From Tubiluchus corallicola (taxonomy: Eukaryota > Priapulida > Priapulimorpha > Priapulimorphida > Tubiluchidae), in assembly GCA_030141605.1 (NCBI GenBank), contig JAQGDQ010000614.1:1-64000 (forward strand): a stretch of DNA of 64,000 nt, written 5' to 3'. Shown here in pieces: positions 12,801 through 25,000 of the stretch. The position numbers and the translations under genes were made by a program. Within the stretch, counting starts at the first letter, position 1; each line of letters begins with the position of its first letter. The notes beneath the pieces were generated by a model, which worked only from the letters and a program-made list of their open reading frames with translations, did no database searches and had not been told where the DNA came from.

Positions 12801-15800
12801 AAGAGGGGTACAGGATGGTGCATATAGTGGGAGAATCCCAGTCCTTATTGAGAGGATCCAACATTGACAAAAATATTTTACTCTCTTCCCCAGGGAGGGT
12901 GACCAAGATTCGAACAATTAGAACAAAGGTGGTAAAAGCAAATTTTTTTCGACAAAAAATATCTAGTGTAGATTTTGGATGATGGGTGATATCTTTAGAG
13001 CAATGGCCTTAATAATCCTCAATCTCTCAATGGAGGATCCAGGATGGTCACTAGGTTTGTGCAGTGGAAGAATACGAGTCAGCCCAAAGTGGTGAATTAG
13101 ATTGACCTGGCATCTACAGATATTCCAACACTGACGGAGATATTTTAGCCCATCCCTATCAATATTTGTACTTGAAAAATGTTTGACCTAGTTTGACCAA
13201 ATTGCGAATCAAATTTGGTCAAAAAGAATGACCTTTTGTCAAATATCTAGAGCTTTATGGTGTCAAACATGAGAATCAGGGGATCCACTCCCTAGGTTTT
13301 TTGTGACTGAAATTGTATAAACTATATATTTTACCATGCACAATTCATAGAATCCAGGTATTTATGCTAGTAAAGTTGCAAGTTTCTTCATTTGGAGTTA
13401 GTAGAAATTTGGCATGCATTTGTGATAGTATATTTGCTGAACAAACAGGAGATATGTAAATTCGAATGTAAAATATAATTTATAGTTTTTTTTTGAAATT
13501 CATAATTGCTAATGACACGAAGCGTAGATTTATATTCTTGTTTATTTATGTATACTGTCAACTGTAATAGCTTCACTGATTTACTGATCTAGGTAAAATC
13601 ATTTTTTGTAAATTTAAAATCAACAAAATTTTACTTCCACTCTTATTAAATTTTATTTATCAGCATATTGTATTTTTTGCAGGATTGTGATGTAGAAGGA
13701 TTAGTTGAAGAACTGTATAAAAAATTACAAGAATCACAGCAACAACAAAGTTAGTGGATAATTTTATTTTCGTTTTAAATTTTAAATGATTATTCCAATT
13801 AATCAAAAATCTGGTAATGTTCTTGCAGTTTTACAAGTCATTGCTATTCTGTTTGATTTTAGGTGAAATTTGCCGTACAGCGCAACGGTGTTCGTGTGTA
13901 CCTGCATGCAACAGTCAAAGCACTTCCGATAATAATACTCCACAAGTTTTAGCAGAAAAGTAAGACGAGTCATTTTTTCTCATTCTTTGAAGTTAATTAT
14001 AACACAGTTAATTTGTGATTCCAGTTTCTTTTGTGTTGCAATTGGTAATGTTCACTAAACTGATTTCTCACTTAATTTAGGTACTATGCAGCATTTCCTG
14101 CATTGAGAGGAAGTTCTGAACCTCAGTCTTCTCCAGGTTCGCAGAGCGACTCGTCAGTAACAGTTGTATCAGTGTGGCATAAACGTAAACTTCAGCTAAA
14201 TAAAAAAGGTTTGCTTTACTTATATTCAAATATGATTTAAATTTTTCAGAGTCTCTGCACATGGCATCATTCATTTTGTTATAAGAGTGCTAAATGTTGA
14301 CGCGATTCTGATATATGCATTACAAGTAAAGCTCCTAGGTATCATTTTAAATGAATATTAGGATTGGAGCCATAAATGTGATTTATTAAAAATTGCAGAA
14401 ATTCCTAAAATGCGTCTAATTGTCAAATCGCTATTTATGTTTATTTATATCTGTATTTGGTGTGATCTGTAAATCTGTATTTCTAATGTACTTTTGCAGC
14501 ACACTTACAAATCTTACATCCCTATTCAAACAAGCATTTAGAGTTTAAATTTTAAGTGATAGTTAAGTGACTATAAAGTATAGGCTTGAATTTGTTAAAA
14601 ACTGTTCAGTTTAGCACTTACTGATTTAATTATTTTGAGTATAGCTAATTATGCATATGAAAGAAAAGACAAACAACTTCTTGCTGTCTTTATATAAATC
14701 CTGTATCTGCTAATATTAGACATTAAGCCGACAATAAAAATACTTCTGCCTCATATTTATCGCACATCCGGCCAGGAATTTCATAATTTTTTTGGATGTT
14801 CATGTACTTATCTGGCGCAATTATGTTAAAGCGTATTTTTTTAATTTAAAATATAGAATGCAATAATTATTATAACTTCGCTGTTTCGGCGAGGAGGTAG
14901 CCATATTTTTCTACGGCTAACTTTCGGCCAGGGTTGCCATTTTGTATGCCGCGAATAATCGGATTGGAGGCTAAAAGTTATCGTATTTTACGCCAAATCA
15001 GCATATTAATAGCTGAGTAGTATTGCCGCTTAACCATAATTATTAGAACATGCGTTCATACTTTACAAAAAGAGACTACATCAGAATTAATAATTGTACA
15101 TAATTTAGTAATGCGAAACGAAAAACTAAGAAAACGAAGCATGGAAAAATGTGCATTGAAAAAAATTTAAAACATTACTGCTAACCAGTGGGGGAAATAA
15201 GCAAACTTTGATTTCAACCGATTTTAAATATTCCACAATTCAGTTTTTAACATTTTCAAAGCTTTAAAAAAAATTTTGAATTTTTTATTGTTTTCCTCCC
15301 CTCCCTACTGACTCTTTTCAACTCGTGAAGCAAGACACAAACAAATCTTTTTTTGTGGCTGGCCTTACGCAATGAGATTTAATAAATTTTTAAGTAATGC
15401 AACTGAATGTCAGGTATAGTGGTCTATCACTTCACCTCCGTTGTGACGTAAGCACACTCGGACATCATTTTGAACAGCTCTCTTTGGCAATCAAAATGAC
15501 ACCTAATGTCTAATCAGCAGATAAACTGAGTGTGCTTTTTTATACACAAAAATTTGCCGAGCGTCAATTATTTTTACAAGAAATTAAAACTTCAAGTAGT
15601 CAAAAAATCGCTTCATAATTGAAGCATGATGTATTGACAAAGGTTCAAAGAACTACAATATGTAATATTTGCAATAATAAAACAAATATAAAAAAATAAG
15701 GTTAATCTGAAATCTGTCAAAAGGTGTGCTTGCTTATCAGAATGCATGTTTATTATTTTAGATGTATTGGTGCCTTGCAAAATTTGTGAAGTTGTGTTTT

Positions 15801-18800
15801 CTAAGTGCTGCCAATTTGGGTCATATGCTTGTTAATATTTTCTGGAAACTGATTGCAACATTGTTCATTGTGCATTAGTGCAATAATGTCAGAGAAATAT
15901 AACTGATTCCTTTCTTCTTATATGTACAATACTTTCTCACAAACAGGTTCAGGGCAGGAAAACGGGCAAAGTAAAAGAAAAGGCTTTCATAATTCCATTA
16001 AACGCAGAAGACCAATTCATGATATAACCAACAAAATGCCACATTTTGTTAGCAGGTATGTTTCTGTAATTTATAAAGTTTTTTTATTTTGTTTGACAGT
16101 TGTGATTTGATGAGTAAAGCGATAATTTTTGTCTGCTTTTGTTTAGAGCGCAATCTGTTCCTCACGAAGAGCCGGAATTATTGATTAAAAAGGGCAAAAT
16201 GGCACACAGTTGGCCTGAAAAATCAAGTTATGTGCAGCCACACAGGTCTAACACAAGCAAAAGACACTCGCATTTCAAAACGGTCAACAACTTTGCCAGA
16301 CGAAATGATGCTTCACAAATTGCTTCCAAAATTCATAACAGAATTAAGCTGGTTGATGAGGAGCAGCTTGTTGAGTATACTAAGGAAGCCATGAACGTTC
16401 CCAGTACTAGAGGATCTCCAGAAATTGAACATTTCTTGAGCAAAACAGCAGGTCAAAATCCTAAAAATGGGGTAGAAAAAGTTGTCACAGAAGATGAAGC
16501 TTGGTATACTAGCCCGATACATACCATGTTTGACAGTGGTGCTGGGAATGTAAAACGTTTATATAACCGAGTCCAGAATGGTGCGATAGCTTGTGGCAGT
16601 TGTAGTGACAATAGGGTAGACAAGGAAAGTAATCCTCGGGCATCTGCTCGAAGGCTTTATCAACGTGGTAATAAAACACAGGCTGATTTTTCCATTCATG
16701 ATGGCATAGTTGATCTTGGTGATCAACGTAATCAAGCACACTTAAGTGGAATACAACTTCAAATTATTGGTAAAGAATTTGATACTGGTAAGAATATATG
16801 CAGCAATTTGCAAGTTGATGAAACTAAGAAGAGTTTTGTTGATGAAAGTGCTGCTGTAGACAGTAAAGGACTAGATTTACATGAAATGAGACAAGCATTG
16901 CTATGTCTACAGGAAGAAGATCTTACTGAAGGGATTTCTGAAATGATGCAGGATAGCTCAGGTATTCTCAATAAGAGTACCTTGTCTCCTGCTTGTATTT
17001 GGAGTCCTTCTCCATCACATTCAGTTGCACATTCATTTCTTTCCAATCTTCCTGAACTTGATGCTTTGAATGTTGAATGGAATTTTGGTGATTTCAACTT
17101 CAATTTTCTCCAAGACTTTAATTCTGATTCAGCCCTAAATGATATCATTGAAGATCATTTGCTTTTGTCTCCCAATTCTATCTTTTTAGATTGTGAAAAG
17201 ATTTTTTCACATCGCGCACTTTCACCTACGTTTAGGCAGCCATGTATAGGCACTAATCCAAAAGTTAACCTTTTTGACAAGACTGTTGGTTCTAAGAAAG
17301 CTACAGCTTGTGACCTTGGAGTTTTTTCCATTAGGACACATGAATCTGAAGAAGAACATTTTGACTTTGGTAATTTAGACCTGCATGGTTTACGTCCCTC
17401 AAGTATTCAGCATGTGTACGAAACTTTATCACAAGCATCCAATGATTTTAAGCTTTGGGACATTGATCTACAGCTACCATCAGATGAACTATGGTTACAT
17501 TTTCAATCAAAATCACCTCGTGTTTTGGAGTTTTTTCTGGATTGTGATGATCATTTTGGTGATGTTCATAAGAGCTATGATGAATTTACAGTTGTCAAGA
17601 GAGAACGAAGTTTGTCTTTGGACAGTGCTGATTTGTATGGTAGTCCTGGAAAGTGGTCAGACACTTTTAATAATCGTACGGCCAGTGGTGATCTTAGTGC
17701 GTCAGAAAAGCAGAGTTTCAGTTTGCAAAAAAATTCTGTTTTTCATAGTGAGCCAATAATTTCTCTTGCTGGTACAAGTTTTTTTAATCACAGTTATAGT
17801 GAAAGTGGATTTGTTGAAGTCAGGACACTTCCGAAATCTGTGAAGGCTACATTGTTAAAACATGAAGTCAAAAGTGTGCCTACAAAACATGCAACGAATC
17901 TCCAAGATGATGAAGATTTGTTAACTTCGCCTAAAACTCATTTTCGCCCTATTCGTCCTGATGATTTGACAATTGATTGTACTACTGGAGCAGAAGGACT
18001 TGAAGATTTGGAAGATCAATACTGGATTCCAGAAGTGAGTGTTATGAGTCGGCCATTTCCTGCCGGCTGTAAACTTCTTGGAGAAGAATTTCATACTTAC
18101 CGAGTTCCCGTGGAAGAACTAACTACAGAGGAAACTTTTGCACCAAAATTTAAGAAAGTTCATCCAGATAAATATTCTCAAACTGATTTAGATGCCGAAC
18201 ATGCATATCCTCGGCAAGAACATGATGTTGAAGTGAGCAGTTTGCTTTCTGGAACGAACAAATTTGATCTGCAATCTACAGAATCTAAAGAGAGCATTTC
18301 TAATAAGGACCACATCAGTGGAAAAGCAACACCAGAAGGGATGCCTGGTCTATTCAATAGCAGCTCATTTCTTTTTGGGCTATTACCATGTTCAGTATTG
18401 TCCAGTGAGGAGAATAGTCGCAGTCCTTCCAGAAATGTCTCTGACTTTGATAATACATCAAAACTACCAGAAAATATCAATGTGGATGCACTTGACATTT
18501 CACGAGATATTTTCTACACAGCATCACACAAATGGACTGATTTTGAAAAATCTGCTGATAGGAATGAAAACATTTGGTCAAGCGTTCCATCATCGTTAGC
18601 TAATAAAATAAGCAACTCCAATTCCGGCACTCTGCATATACCGATTAAAATAGAAAATAGAACTGAATACAAGGAATTAGAAGAGAAAAGTACTTTGAGT
18701 GCAGATGACGGGATAGACGACATTTTGGAGACTGTTACTAAAGATAGGTGGTCTCAACATGTTGTGTTTGAGAAAGATTTATTTCCTTCAAGTGATGCTA

Positions 18801-21800
18801 AAGCAGCTAACAAGAGCAACTTTGCAAATTCAGATATTTCATTAGGTCACATGAAAGATTTTTTTGTGAATGAGACAACTGATGAAAGCAATAGACTTTG
18901 GCTGAGTCCAGTTGAGGACCAGCATATTGTGGATGATGGTTGCAAAAAGGCTAGTATTTGGTCTATAGGTGATGAAGTAATTCAGCTCTCAACAGATAAT
19001 TCAGATTTTGATAAAATAGCAGAAGAAGGTGAACATGTTCTTTTTGGCTATGGGACTGATTATGGTCCTCAGGAAAGAGGAAGAGGTGAATACAGGAAAC
19101 TACAACAGTCCGGTATCTGGGATTATTGCCAAGCGAGTGAAAGCACAATCAGTGTGGATTCAAAATCGAAAAGCAACCTAAGAAATCCTAATCCAGGAGA
19201 AACATTGGAGCGTCAGTGGAGTTTGCAGGAAGTGGAATGGAAAGATTCAGGTGAGTTGGGTGGATCAGAATCATTAATGACTCGCTTTGGAAAATGGGAT
19301 CCAACTTTTGCTGTTACTGGTAGTGTAGGAAGCTCGTTTAAGAACACATGGCTGTCGGAACAAAGAATGCTTTTTGACGATAAATCTTCAGATGGGTGGC
19401 TGGATACCAATGTAGATTTAGTTGAAACTAGTAAATCCTCTCTTTGGACAAAGCAGAGCAATTGTTGTGTTGGACAGTCAATATATAGGAAAGAAGGTGT
19501 TTGGATGGAAAAGAGTCTAGCCTTCAAAGGTGGCACAGCTGGATCTAATATTTATGTAACTGGTGCTGATGATGATATATTTAAGATAGATCATCAGCCA
19601 GCAAAGTGTGAAGACGAAATGAGGTATAGCCCAAAAAATGAGGAGTTTTGTGTCGGTTCAGTTGAACAAATGAAGCGTGAACTGAAACAAGAACAAATGC
19701 AACTGATGCATGACATAGACAGTCTTCGCAATGACGAACTTAAACATAAGACTGCTGATGGCCCACTTGTTGGTGTTGGTGGTAAAGGATCATTTAATGT
19801 TCTTTTAACTACTAAAGATGATGTTGGGGTGGTATCATTTGCTAGAAAGAAGAAAGGCTATGTGCAATCTGCTTACGATGATGAAGATGAAGAGAATTTG
19901 TCTTGGGAAAGCCAAGAAGATATGGAGGTATGTATGTTTTTATATTGTTTTATATTGCAAGCTAGTATTCAGCAATTAGCAGGACTTCTTTTGTTTAATA
20001 ATCTCTGCTTAATACATTCGTTGAACTGATACTGATCAAAAATTTCTTTACTTGTCAAAGTCTTTAATTGCATTTTTTTACCTGGTTTGCAGGGCGAAGA
20101 GCTACTTGGAAGTTTAGAAGCAGTTCTGCACATACCGAAAGACAAATTAATATTTTCAACAGATCTAGAGGAAGAGTGGAAAAGCAATAGCAAATCATTT
20201 GAAGTACAGGTTCCTCGCCATCGCCAGCAGCGTACCAGTAAAGGTACTTTATTCCTCTGAGTTTTTCCATAAAACTGGCGAAATTGATAGATATTGTAGT
20301 TAGTAGCAGATCCTCCTTAAAATTGCTGAGGATTGTTGTTTTTGGTGCAAAGAATTTTCTACGAAGAGTTTGGCTGGATTCTTAACAAGTGTTATGTTAT
20401 CCTTCATGCTGGTCTATATGCACAATCACTTGTCAGAACAGATCATTTTTATATGTTTTTAGGTTATTTTATGAAAGCTGTTTTTGATATAAAAACTATT
20501 CATTTTTGTTAATCTTGCAACAGGTTTTTACAAATTGTATGTGCATTTTATACATTCTTCATTTGTTTGTTTTTTTTCGGTTTTTTACTAGATTTGTCCA
20601 AGAGGCCCTGTAGCTTCTTCTTGGAAGGTAGCTGTCGCAGAGCTGACTGCAAATTTTCCCACAATATTTCGCGCATAACTTGCAGATTTTGGGAAGAAGG
20701 GAGCTGTTTTAAAGGAATCACTTGTCCTTTTCTGCATGGTTATGTAGGGTATGTCTTTACTTTTCTCCTTCCAATATATTATTATTTAAAGCATTTTTGT
20801 GCATATGTGATAAATGCAATATAGTGTTAAAAACACTTATTTCTTATTTCACTTCCATTAAAATTGGTATATTTGCTTTTGTTTTGTTTCAAACTCTTTG
20901 ATTGACTTGTAACTTTATTTCTTTTTTCTGTCCTTATAAAAATGTGTAGTGTTGTAAAATTGTCTGCAATGCAATCATAGTAATTTTATACAATTTTGTT
21001 AATACAGTATTCGCTTTCCAATTATTTTTAGTGATGATGAGCACAGACATTCAGGATCTGGCACTCCGTCGTGCATCAACACTGAGGGGGCTGTGTTCGA
21101 GTTAGAAATGGATTCTAAATGCGATAAGGTTGTGTAGTGTTTAATACTGTCTTATCCATTTTACCATTGCTGCTTTCTACATTGGTTTGAAAAACTCGAA
21201 AAAGCACATATTATGAAAGGAAAATAACACTGATAATCCACTCCTAACTGCAAAATTTTGGAAACAATTCTTATATTAATGTTTTAATGCATGTTGACCA
21301 CATTTTTGTCAAGGTACCTGAGCATATGCAAGGCGTAGTACAGTAATTTTTAAGCATTAAGTCATCTCTCTTGTCAGTTAATAGTTATGCATTTCTCTTC
21401 TTGTCATTTGCACCTTGCCAAAAGCTCAAAAGACCAGTAAGCTGCAAGATTTTTTTCTTTTGATATTATCTTTAGATAAATAAGTTCTTTTTCCTACTGT
21501 ATTCCTATTAGCTATGTGTAGGCTGAAATTAATCTTTAGTGGTTACGCAATAGTAATTTTGATTCTCAGAAGTAAGGTTTGAATGAAATAGTGATACCTT
21601 AATGTACACAATAGAAGAAATAGCAGAAAGGGATTTGCTAACAAAACAAAAGTTTATTGTTGTTATTGTCTTATGGCATTCCATGATGAGAACTGATGAT
21701 TTTAAGAACTAGTTTTGGTGAATGCTAGTCTAGCATCTCTTTTACTGTGGCCAAAATTTTGTGTAGCCTTTACTGCTGCTATTACTGTCTCTGTATTTAC

Positions 21801-22031
21801 TTCTGTTAAATTTTCTTATTGGTTTCACAGGGGTCTTCTAGTAGTAGTAGTAGTACTCCACAAGAGGCTGAAGCAGCTGACAGGTCAGACGAGTTGCGCC
21901 AGAAATCAGAGCAGCTAAAGCTAAAAGCCAATGCCGAGAGAAAGAAACTTGGCCGATTTTCAATGAGCCGATATAAAAGTTCTAAATCTCATTCCAAGTC
22001 GGCTCCTATTGACATCCAATCCATAAAGTAA
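3849..22031 (+). CDS. Large tandem-CCCH zinc-finger protein with CCDC43-like N-terminus (11 exons, 1,699 aa)
   Basis: Exons: 3849-3974, 4732-4917, 13683-13749, 13863-13959, 14081-14208, 15947-16055, 16147-19927, 20093-20243, 20592-20748, 21032-21128, 21831-22031. Every junction has GT/AG and compatible phase, and the total is 5,100 nt (1,700 codons with stop). Residues ~14-125 (SWLDNELEVRGIDAVIYTRYI, then KKLAAIECLLSA) resemble, from memory, the N-terminal domain of CCDC43. The middle, mostly one 3.8-kb exon, is acidic, Ser-rich, low complexity and dotted with isolated Trp. Two fingers follow: C1555-x7-C-x4-C-x3-H1572 and C1579-x7-C-x5-C-x3-H1597. The tail is Ser/Lys-rich. CCCH fingers usually bind RNA, so an RNA-linked role is inferred. 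I do not recognise a named orthologue. The start is the ATG opening exon 1; an additional 5' exon or a tiny exon in intron 2 cannot be excluded. Confidence 0.85.
5065..5680. repeat. ~110-bp tandem repeat, about 4 diverged units
   Basis: Units are recognisable from TTTGACACTGCCAAATTTTGG-like starts near 5073, 5177 and 5289, with a further diverged unit near 5530. Each continues with GGTCACCTAAAGGTCATCTACAGGGAATGT-like and CAAACATATTGTGTAA-like blocks, ending in AAATTAAAGCTT and a GAGGTGGG-like block. The spacing is about 104-112 bp. The array lies early in intron 2 of the CCCH gene. No protein is encoded. Confidence 0.75.
7262..8029. mobile_element. Possible non-autonomous DNA transposon (768 bp) with AGGTTGAGATGGTTA termini
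   Basis: The left end AGGTTGAGATGGTTAAACG and the reverse complement of the right end AGGTTGAGATGGTTAGGC are identical over the first 15 bases, followed by similar GTTAACCG/TTTAAACG-rich sub-terminal sequence. The interior has TTCGAATC/GTTCGAAC-rich palindromic sequence near 7790-7850. A clear target-site duplication is not visible, so the exact ends and the superfamily (hAT-like by appearance) are uncertain. It encodes no transposase. Confidence 0.45.
9290..9887 (+). mobile_element. PIF/Harbinger-like non-autonomous element, copy 1 (598 bp)
   Basis: The element starts GGCCGGCCACAAAAAAA and ends ATTGTCGGCT. Reversed, that end reads AGCCGACAATAAAAAT, an imperfect terminal inverted repeat of the start. 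It is flanked on both sides by TTA (9287-9289 and 9888-9890). A 3-bp TTA/TAA (TWA) duplication is the hallmark of PIF/Harbinger insertion. No transposase frame is present. It lies in intron 2 of the CCCH gene. A second copy in opposite orientation lies at 14726-15364. Confidence 0.75.
10870..11235. repeat. Two-unit tandem duplication (~215 bp spacing)
   Basis: Blocks AAATATTCTTTGTTGAAGAG, CTACCTGAGAAA, GCCAGTTTTAAGTTCAAA and CTTAATTATAAA occur in the same order near 10875-11030 and again near 11085-11220 with moderate divergence. Intronic; no coding content. Confidence 0.6.
12577..12810. repeat. Two-unit tandem duplication (~117 bp)
   Basis: A unit beginning TCTGTTTTGCTGTTG and containing GTTACCTTGTAGCTAATTCT, GACAAAAAAGAATTTTA, CCCCTCC and GTATACAGGAGA is present at 12577 and again at 12693 with few changes. 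More diverged relatives of the C-rich part continue to about 13150. The high similarity suggests a fairly recent duplication. Intron 2 of the CCCH gene. Confidence 0.7.
14726..15364 (-). mobile_element. PIF/Harbinger-like non-autonomous element, copy 2, inverted (639 bp)
   Basis: This is the reverse-orientation relative of the 9290-9887 element. On + it starts AGCCGACAATAAAAAT and ends GTGGCTGGCC, flanked by TTA at 14723-14725 and 15365-15367. Similarity to copy 1 is spread along its length, for example the CTGGTTAGCAGTAATGTT block, the ACTACTCAG block near the middle and the ATTATCTATTA-like region. It lies in intron 5 of the CCCH gene. Independent TTA duplications for both copies show two separate insertions. 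Confidence 0.75.
15448..15538. repeat. Small palindromic element in intron 5
   Basis: AAGCACACTCGG near 15450 is mirrored by CTGAGTGTGCTT near 15525-15536. A second CATTTTGA/TCAAAATG pair lies inside, so the stretch could fold as one imperfect hairpin. It is probably a miniature inverted-repeat element; no target-site duplication could be assigned. Confidence 0.4.
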
Positions 22032-25000
22032 TATCGATTAATATTTCTATGACCGTTCGTCATGCTGATCACTAACTCAACATGCATAATCACTCATCAT
22101 TGAACTAAACTATTTGCACTCACCTCAATTTTTGGATGGTGGGTGCCATTTGACTAACCATTGATGTGTTGGGCAGTATACTTTCATTTTTCATTGATAG
22201 AATGACTGTGCTGTGTTATGCAGCCCCACAGCAACATGTTTTAACTTCTTATTGCATTCTTGGTCATGTATATTGCTGGGCATGTGCTTATGACTGCCTT
22301 GGTGTGACTGCCTTTTAATTTTATGAAGTGGTTGCTGTGACATCCATAATACCGAATATTTGCAATGAAAATGACAGCACACAGTAAGGCAACTATGAAG
22401 AATGCTGTTTTTGTTAGTACTGATAAAACAATGTGAAGAGAATTTGCTGTTGGGTTACATAATTTCTTGTCCACAGTGTATGGTTTAGCAGTCCGTTTAT
22501 GAGTGTAGTTTACAATTCCCTAAAATAATATTTCAGAAAGTACATAAAAAATAGTAGTTTGATGGTCTTTTAAGCTGTTGTGTTTTATGACAAAATGAAT
22601 AAAAGAGCACCTTGCATAAATCAGAAAGCCTGCACTGGCTAAGTTCAACAAGATAATAGCATCTTTGTTACTTGTTAGACAGCTGTCTTTTGTAGGTTTT
22701 TACCTACTTGTGATTTTGAATTGAGTTGTTTATTTCAAATATTTATTGAAATTGAATGTCATTATATGATCACTCACAGTAGGCATTACATTAAAACAAT
22801 GTTCTATGATCTTTCCATCTTTAGCACCAACAACTGATAGATTTCAAAAAGAAGTTAAAAAATTAATCTTTTCCTTTAAGATACTTCTGTTCAAAGTCAC
22901 TGGGTTCTCAGTTTTTTTTTATAAAATGAACCTGGGGGTTGCACCTTCATAGGTAGAGTGAGCAATATTGGGAGAATGTTTGACTATTTCAGTAAGTAAT
23001 GACTAGTAAGATGGGTGTGGTGGTTATAATATGCAGCGAGTTCTTAATTTGGGATTACATACTTGAGCCTGCAGTACAAGATGGGGTTGTCTTTCTTTCA
23101 CTCACCATTTGATCACTTTTGTTTATGATGGCTTGTAACTTTCAAATTTTATGTAGTAGCCCATACACCAAAGCAAGAAATGAAAAAAATTATTGAAAGT
23201 TTTCTATTAACTGCTTCACTGGGCATACTTTGTATTGTAACTGGGAATATTTTAGGGGAAAGTTCAAGTTGCCATAGGGAATATTTAAAATAAAGGAAAG
23301 TTGCTACTGCTACAGATACTAAAACAGACCACAGATTGTGCTGTATCACTATCAATGTCATTATCAATACCTTCATCACCTCTTTTAAAAAGTAATTTTG
23401 TTTTATGTGTATAATTCAAGGCATCTTGTAATTTGTAGCATAGAGAACAAACCTCAAACACAGCAGAGTCCAGTGCACATTCAATAACAACAATTTTTTC
23501 AGCAAGTTTTGCCCACATTTTTGGCAATAGGCATTTTGTGGCCTTGTATTAACTTTTTGACGAATAGAGGACAGCACCACTGCTTATTTTCACTAGACTG
23601 ATTCATGAAGTGTGCAGTATCGTCGTTACTGGGGTACGCATTAGTTAATTTTCACATTAAGCATGATGGTACAGTTTCATTATACAGGCCAGTGGGAGTA
23701 GCATTTTCATGACTGGAGATTCTCGTCATAGAAGCAGTAAAATGGTTAATAGAAAATTGTCATTCAGTCGTTCCTGACTTACTGGCTTGATCGTTTTGTT
23801 ATTGAAAGTAGAATAATTTTTTATTCGTCTTGTACATTGACAAAATTACTAGTAAGTTTATCCTGACATTGCAAATCCCTTGATTGAAAATTATGTATAC
23901 CTGCATGAATTTAACAGAAAAGTGAGTTGTTTACCATGTTGTACACTAATCAATTATTGCTGAGTCATTGAGCAATTTATGCAGATTGCAGACTCTAGCT
24001 ATACATATTATATATCTATATATTCTAAATTTATGTATTAGAAATAATTTATTTATTAGATATATCGAGATTTATTTTCTTTCCAACTGTATTAACTAAA
24101 ACGTTCACCAAAGAAATGCTCTGTGTTTGGTTAACTACTCATTTGTTTGGGTATGTCATTCATAGGAGATTGCAAAGTGACATTTACAAGTGAATTTAGA
24201 TTTTAAAACATTCATTTGCAATGTTGCATACAGTCGACTATTAATGATATACTCTAGAAAGTGTAGGATGCTTTTTGATGATACAAAAGAGCGTACATTT
24301 ATGCTCACTAATAATAAATAGTTAATAACATGTAGATACGATGCTAATCTGATAATTTATCAGCATTATATGATATTCTATAGATTAGTAATTGAAATGA
24401 AAACTGATGTCAATGCAGATAAAATGTCTTTAGTTTGGTTGTTTAATTGGTATCATCACCGAACGTTGAACCAGCTTTTTGCATTCATCAAATGAAAGAT
24501 GAGCATCAGAACTACATACATATTGTGTACTAGCCTTCCTGTATTGCACTTTTTTGTTTTTTCAGTTGTGACTATGAAATTTTTCCTTACCTGTAGCAAT
24601 GCAGTTGGCTTTTACATTATTTGCCACATTGTGTTCCATATAAAATGAATGTCATTAATGTGTTTGATAATTTGTCTTGTATTAGGCTACGTACCACGTA
24701 TATTTTGCGCTAGCCATCTTTTTATTAAAGTTGTGTGTGCAGTGAATGTGCAATTTGTACTGTGGAAGTAGTAGTCTAAGAATTGTTTGTTTGCAGAAGT
24801 TTAATGTCCAGTTGTTTGTTACAATGATTAAAAAATCTCTAAGAAAATTATGCGATTAGCATGTGTCTGCAGTGTAGTGTTTATGTCCATTTGTTATTAA
24901 GTTCACTTAGCTATTGCTAATGTTGTTAATATCACTGTAACTTGTTAGAAGTATGCACCTATTTGTATTACATGTAGGAAAGTCGAATTATTCTTAGTGA

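Larger units (their letters stand above)
4918..13682 (+). other. Intron 2 of the CCCH gene (8.8 kb), repeat-rich
   Basis: Phase-0 intron between GAG|gtatgt and ttttttgcag|GAT. It carries a ~110-bp tandem repeat (5070-5680), an inverted-repeat element (7262-8029), a Harbinger-like element (9290-9887), a ~215-bp tandem duplication (10870-11235) and a ~117-bp tandem duplication (12577-12810). The rest is unique AT-rich DNA. A 106-codon open frame at 11585-11905 has no recognisable domain, so I do not call it a gene. Confidence 0.75.

Noticed and set aside
9290-15364. One 6-kb DNA transposon carrying host exons between long inverted repeats
   Set aside because: Similarity between the arms stops at ~9887 and ~14726, and each arm has its own inner terminus and its own pair of TTA flanks. 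Two independent insertions of a ~0.6-kb element explain this better.
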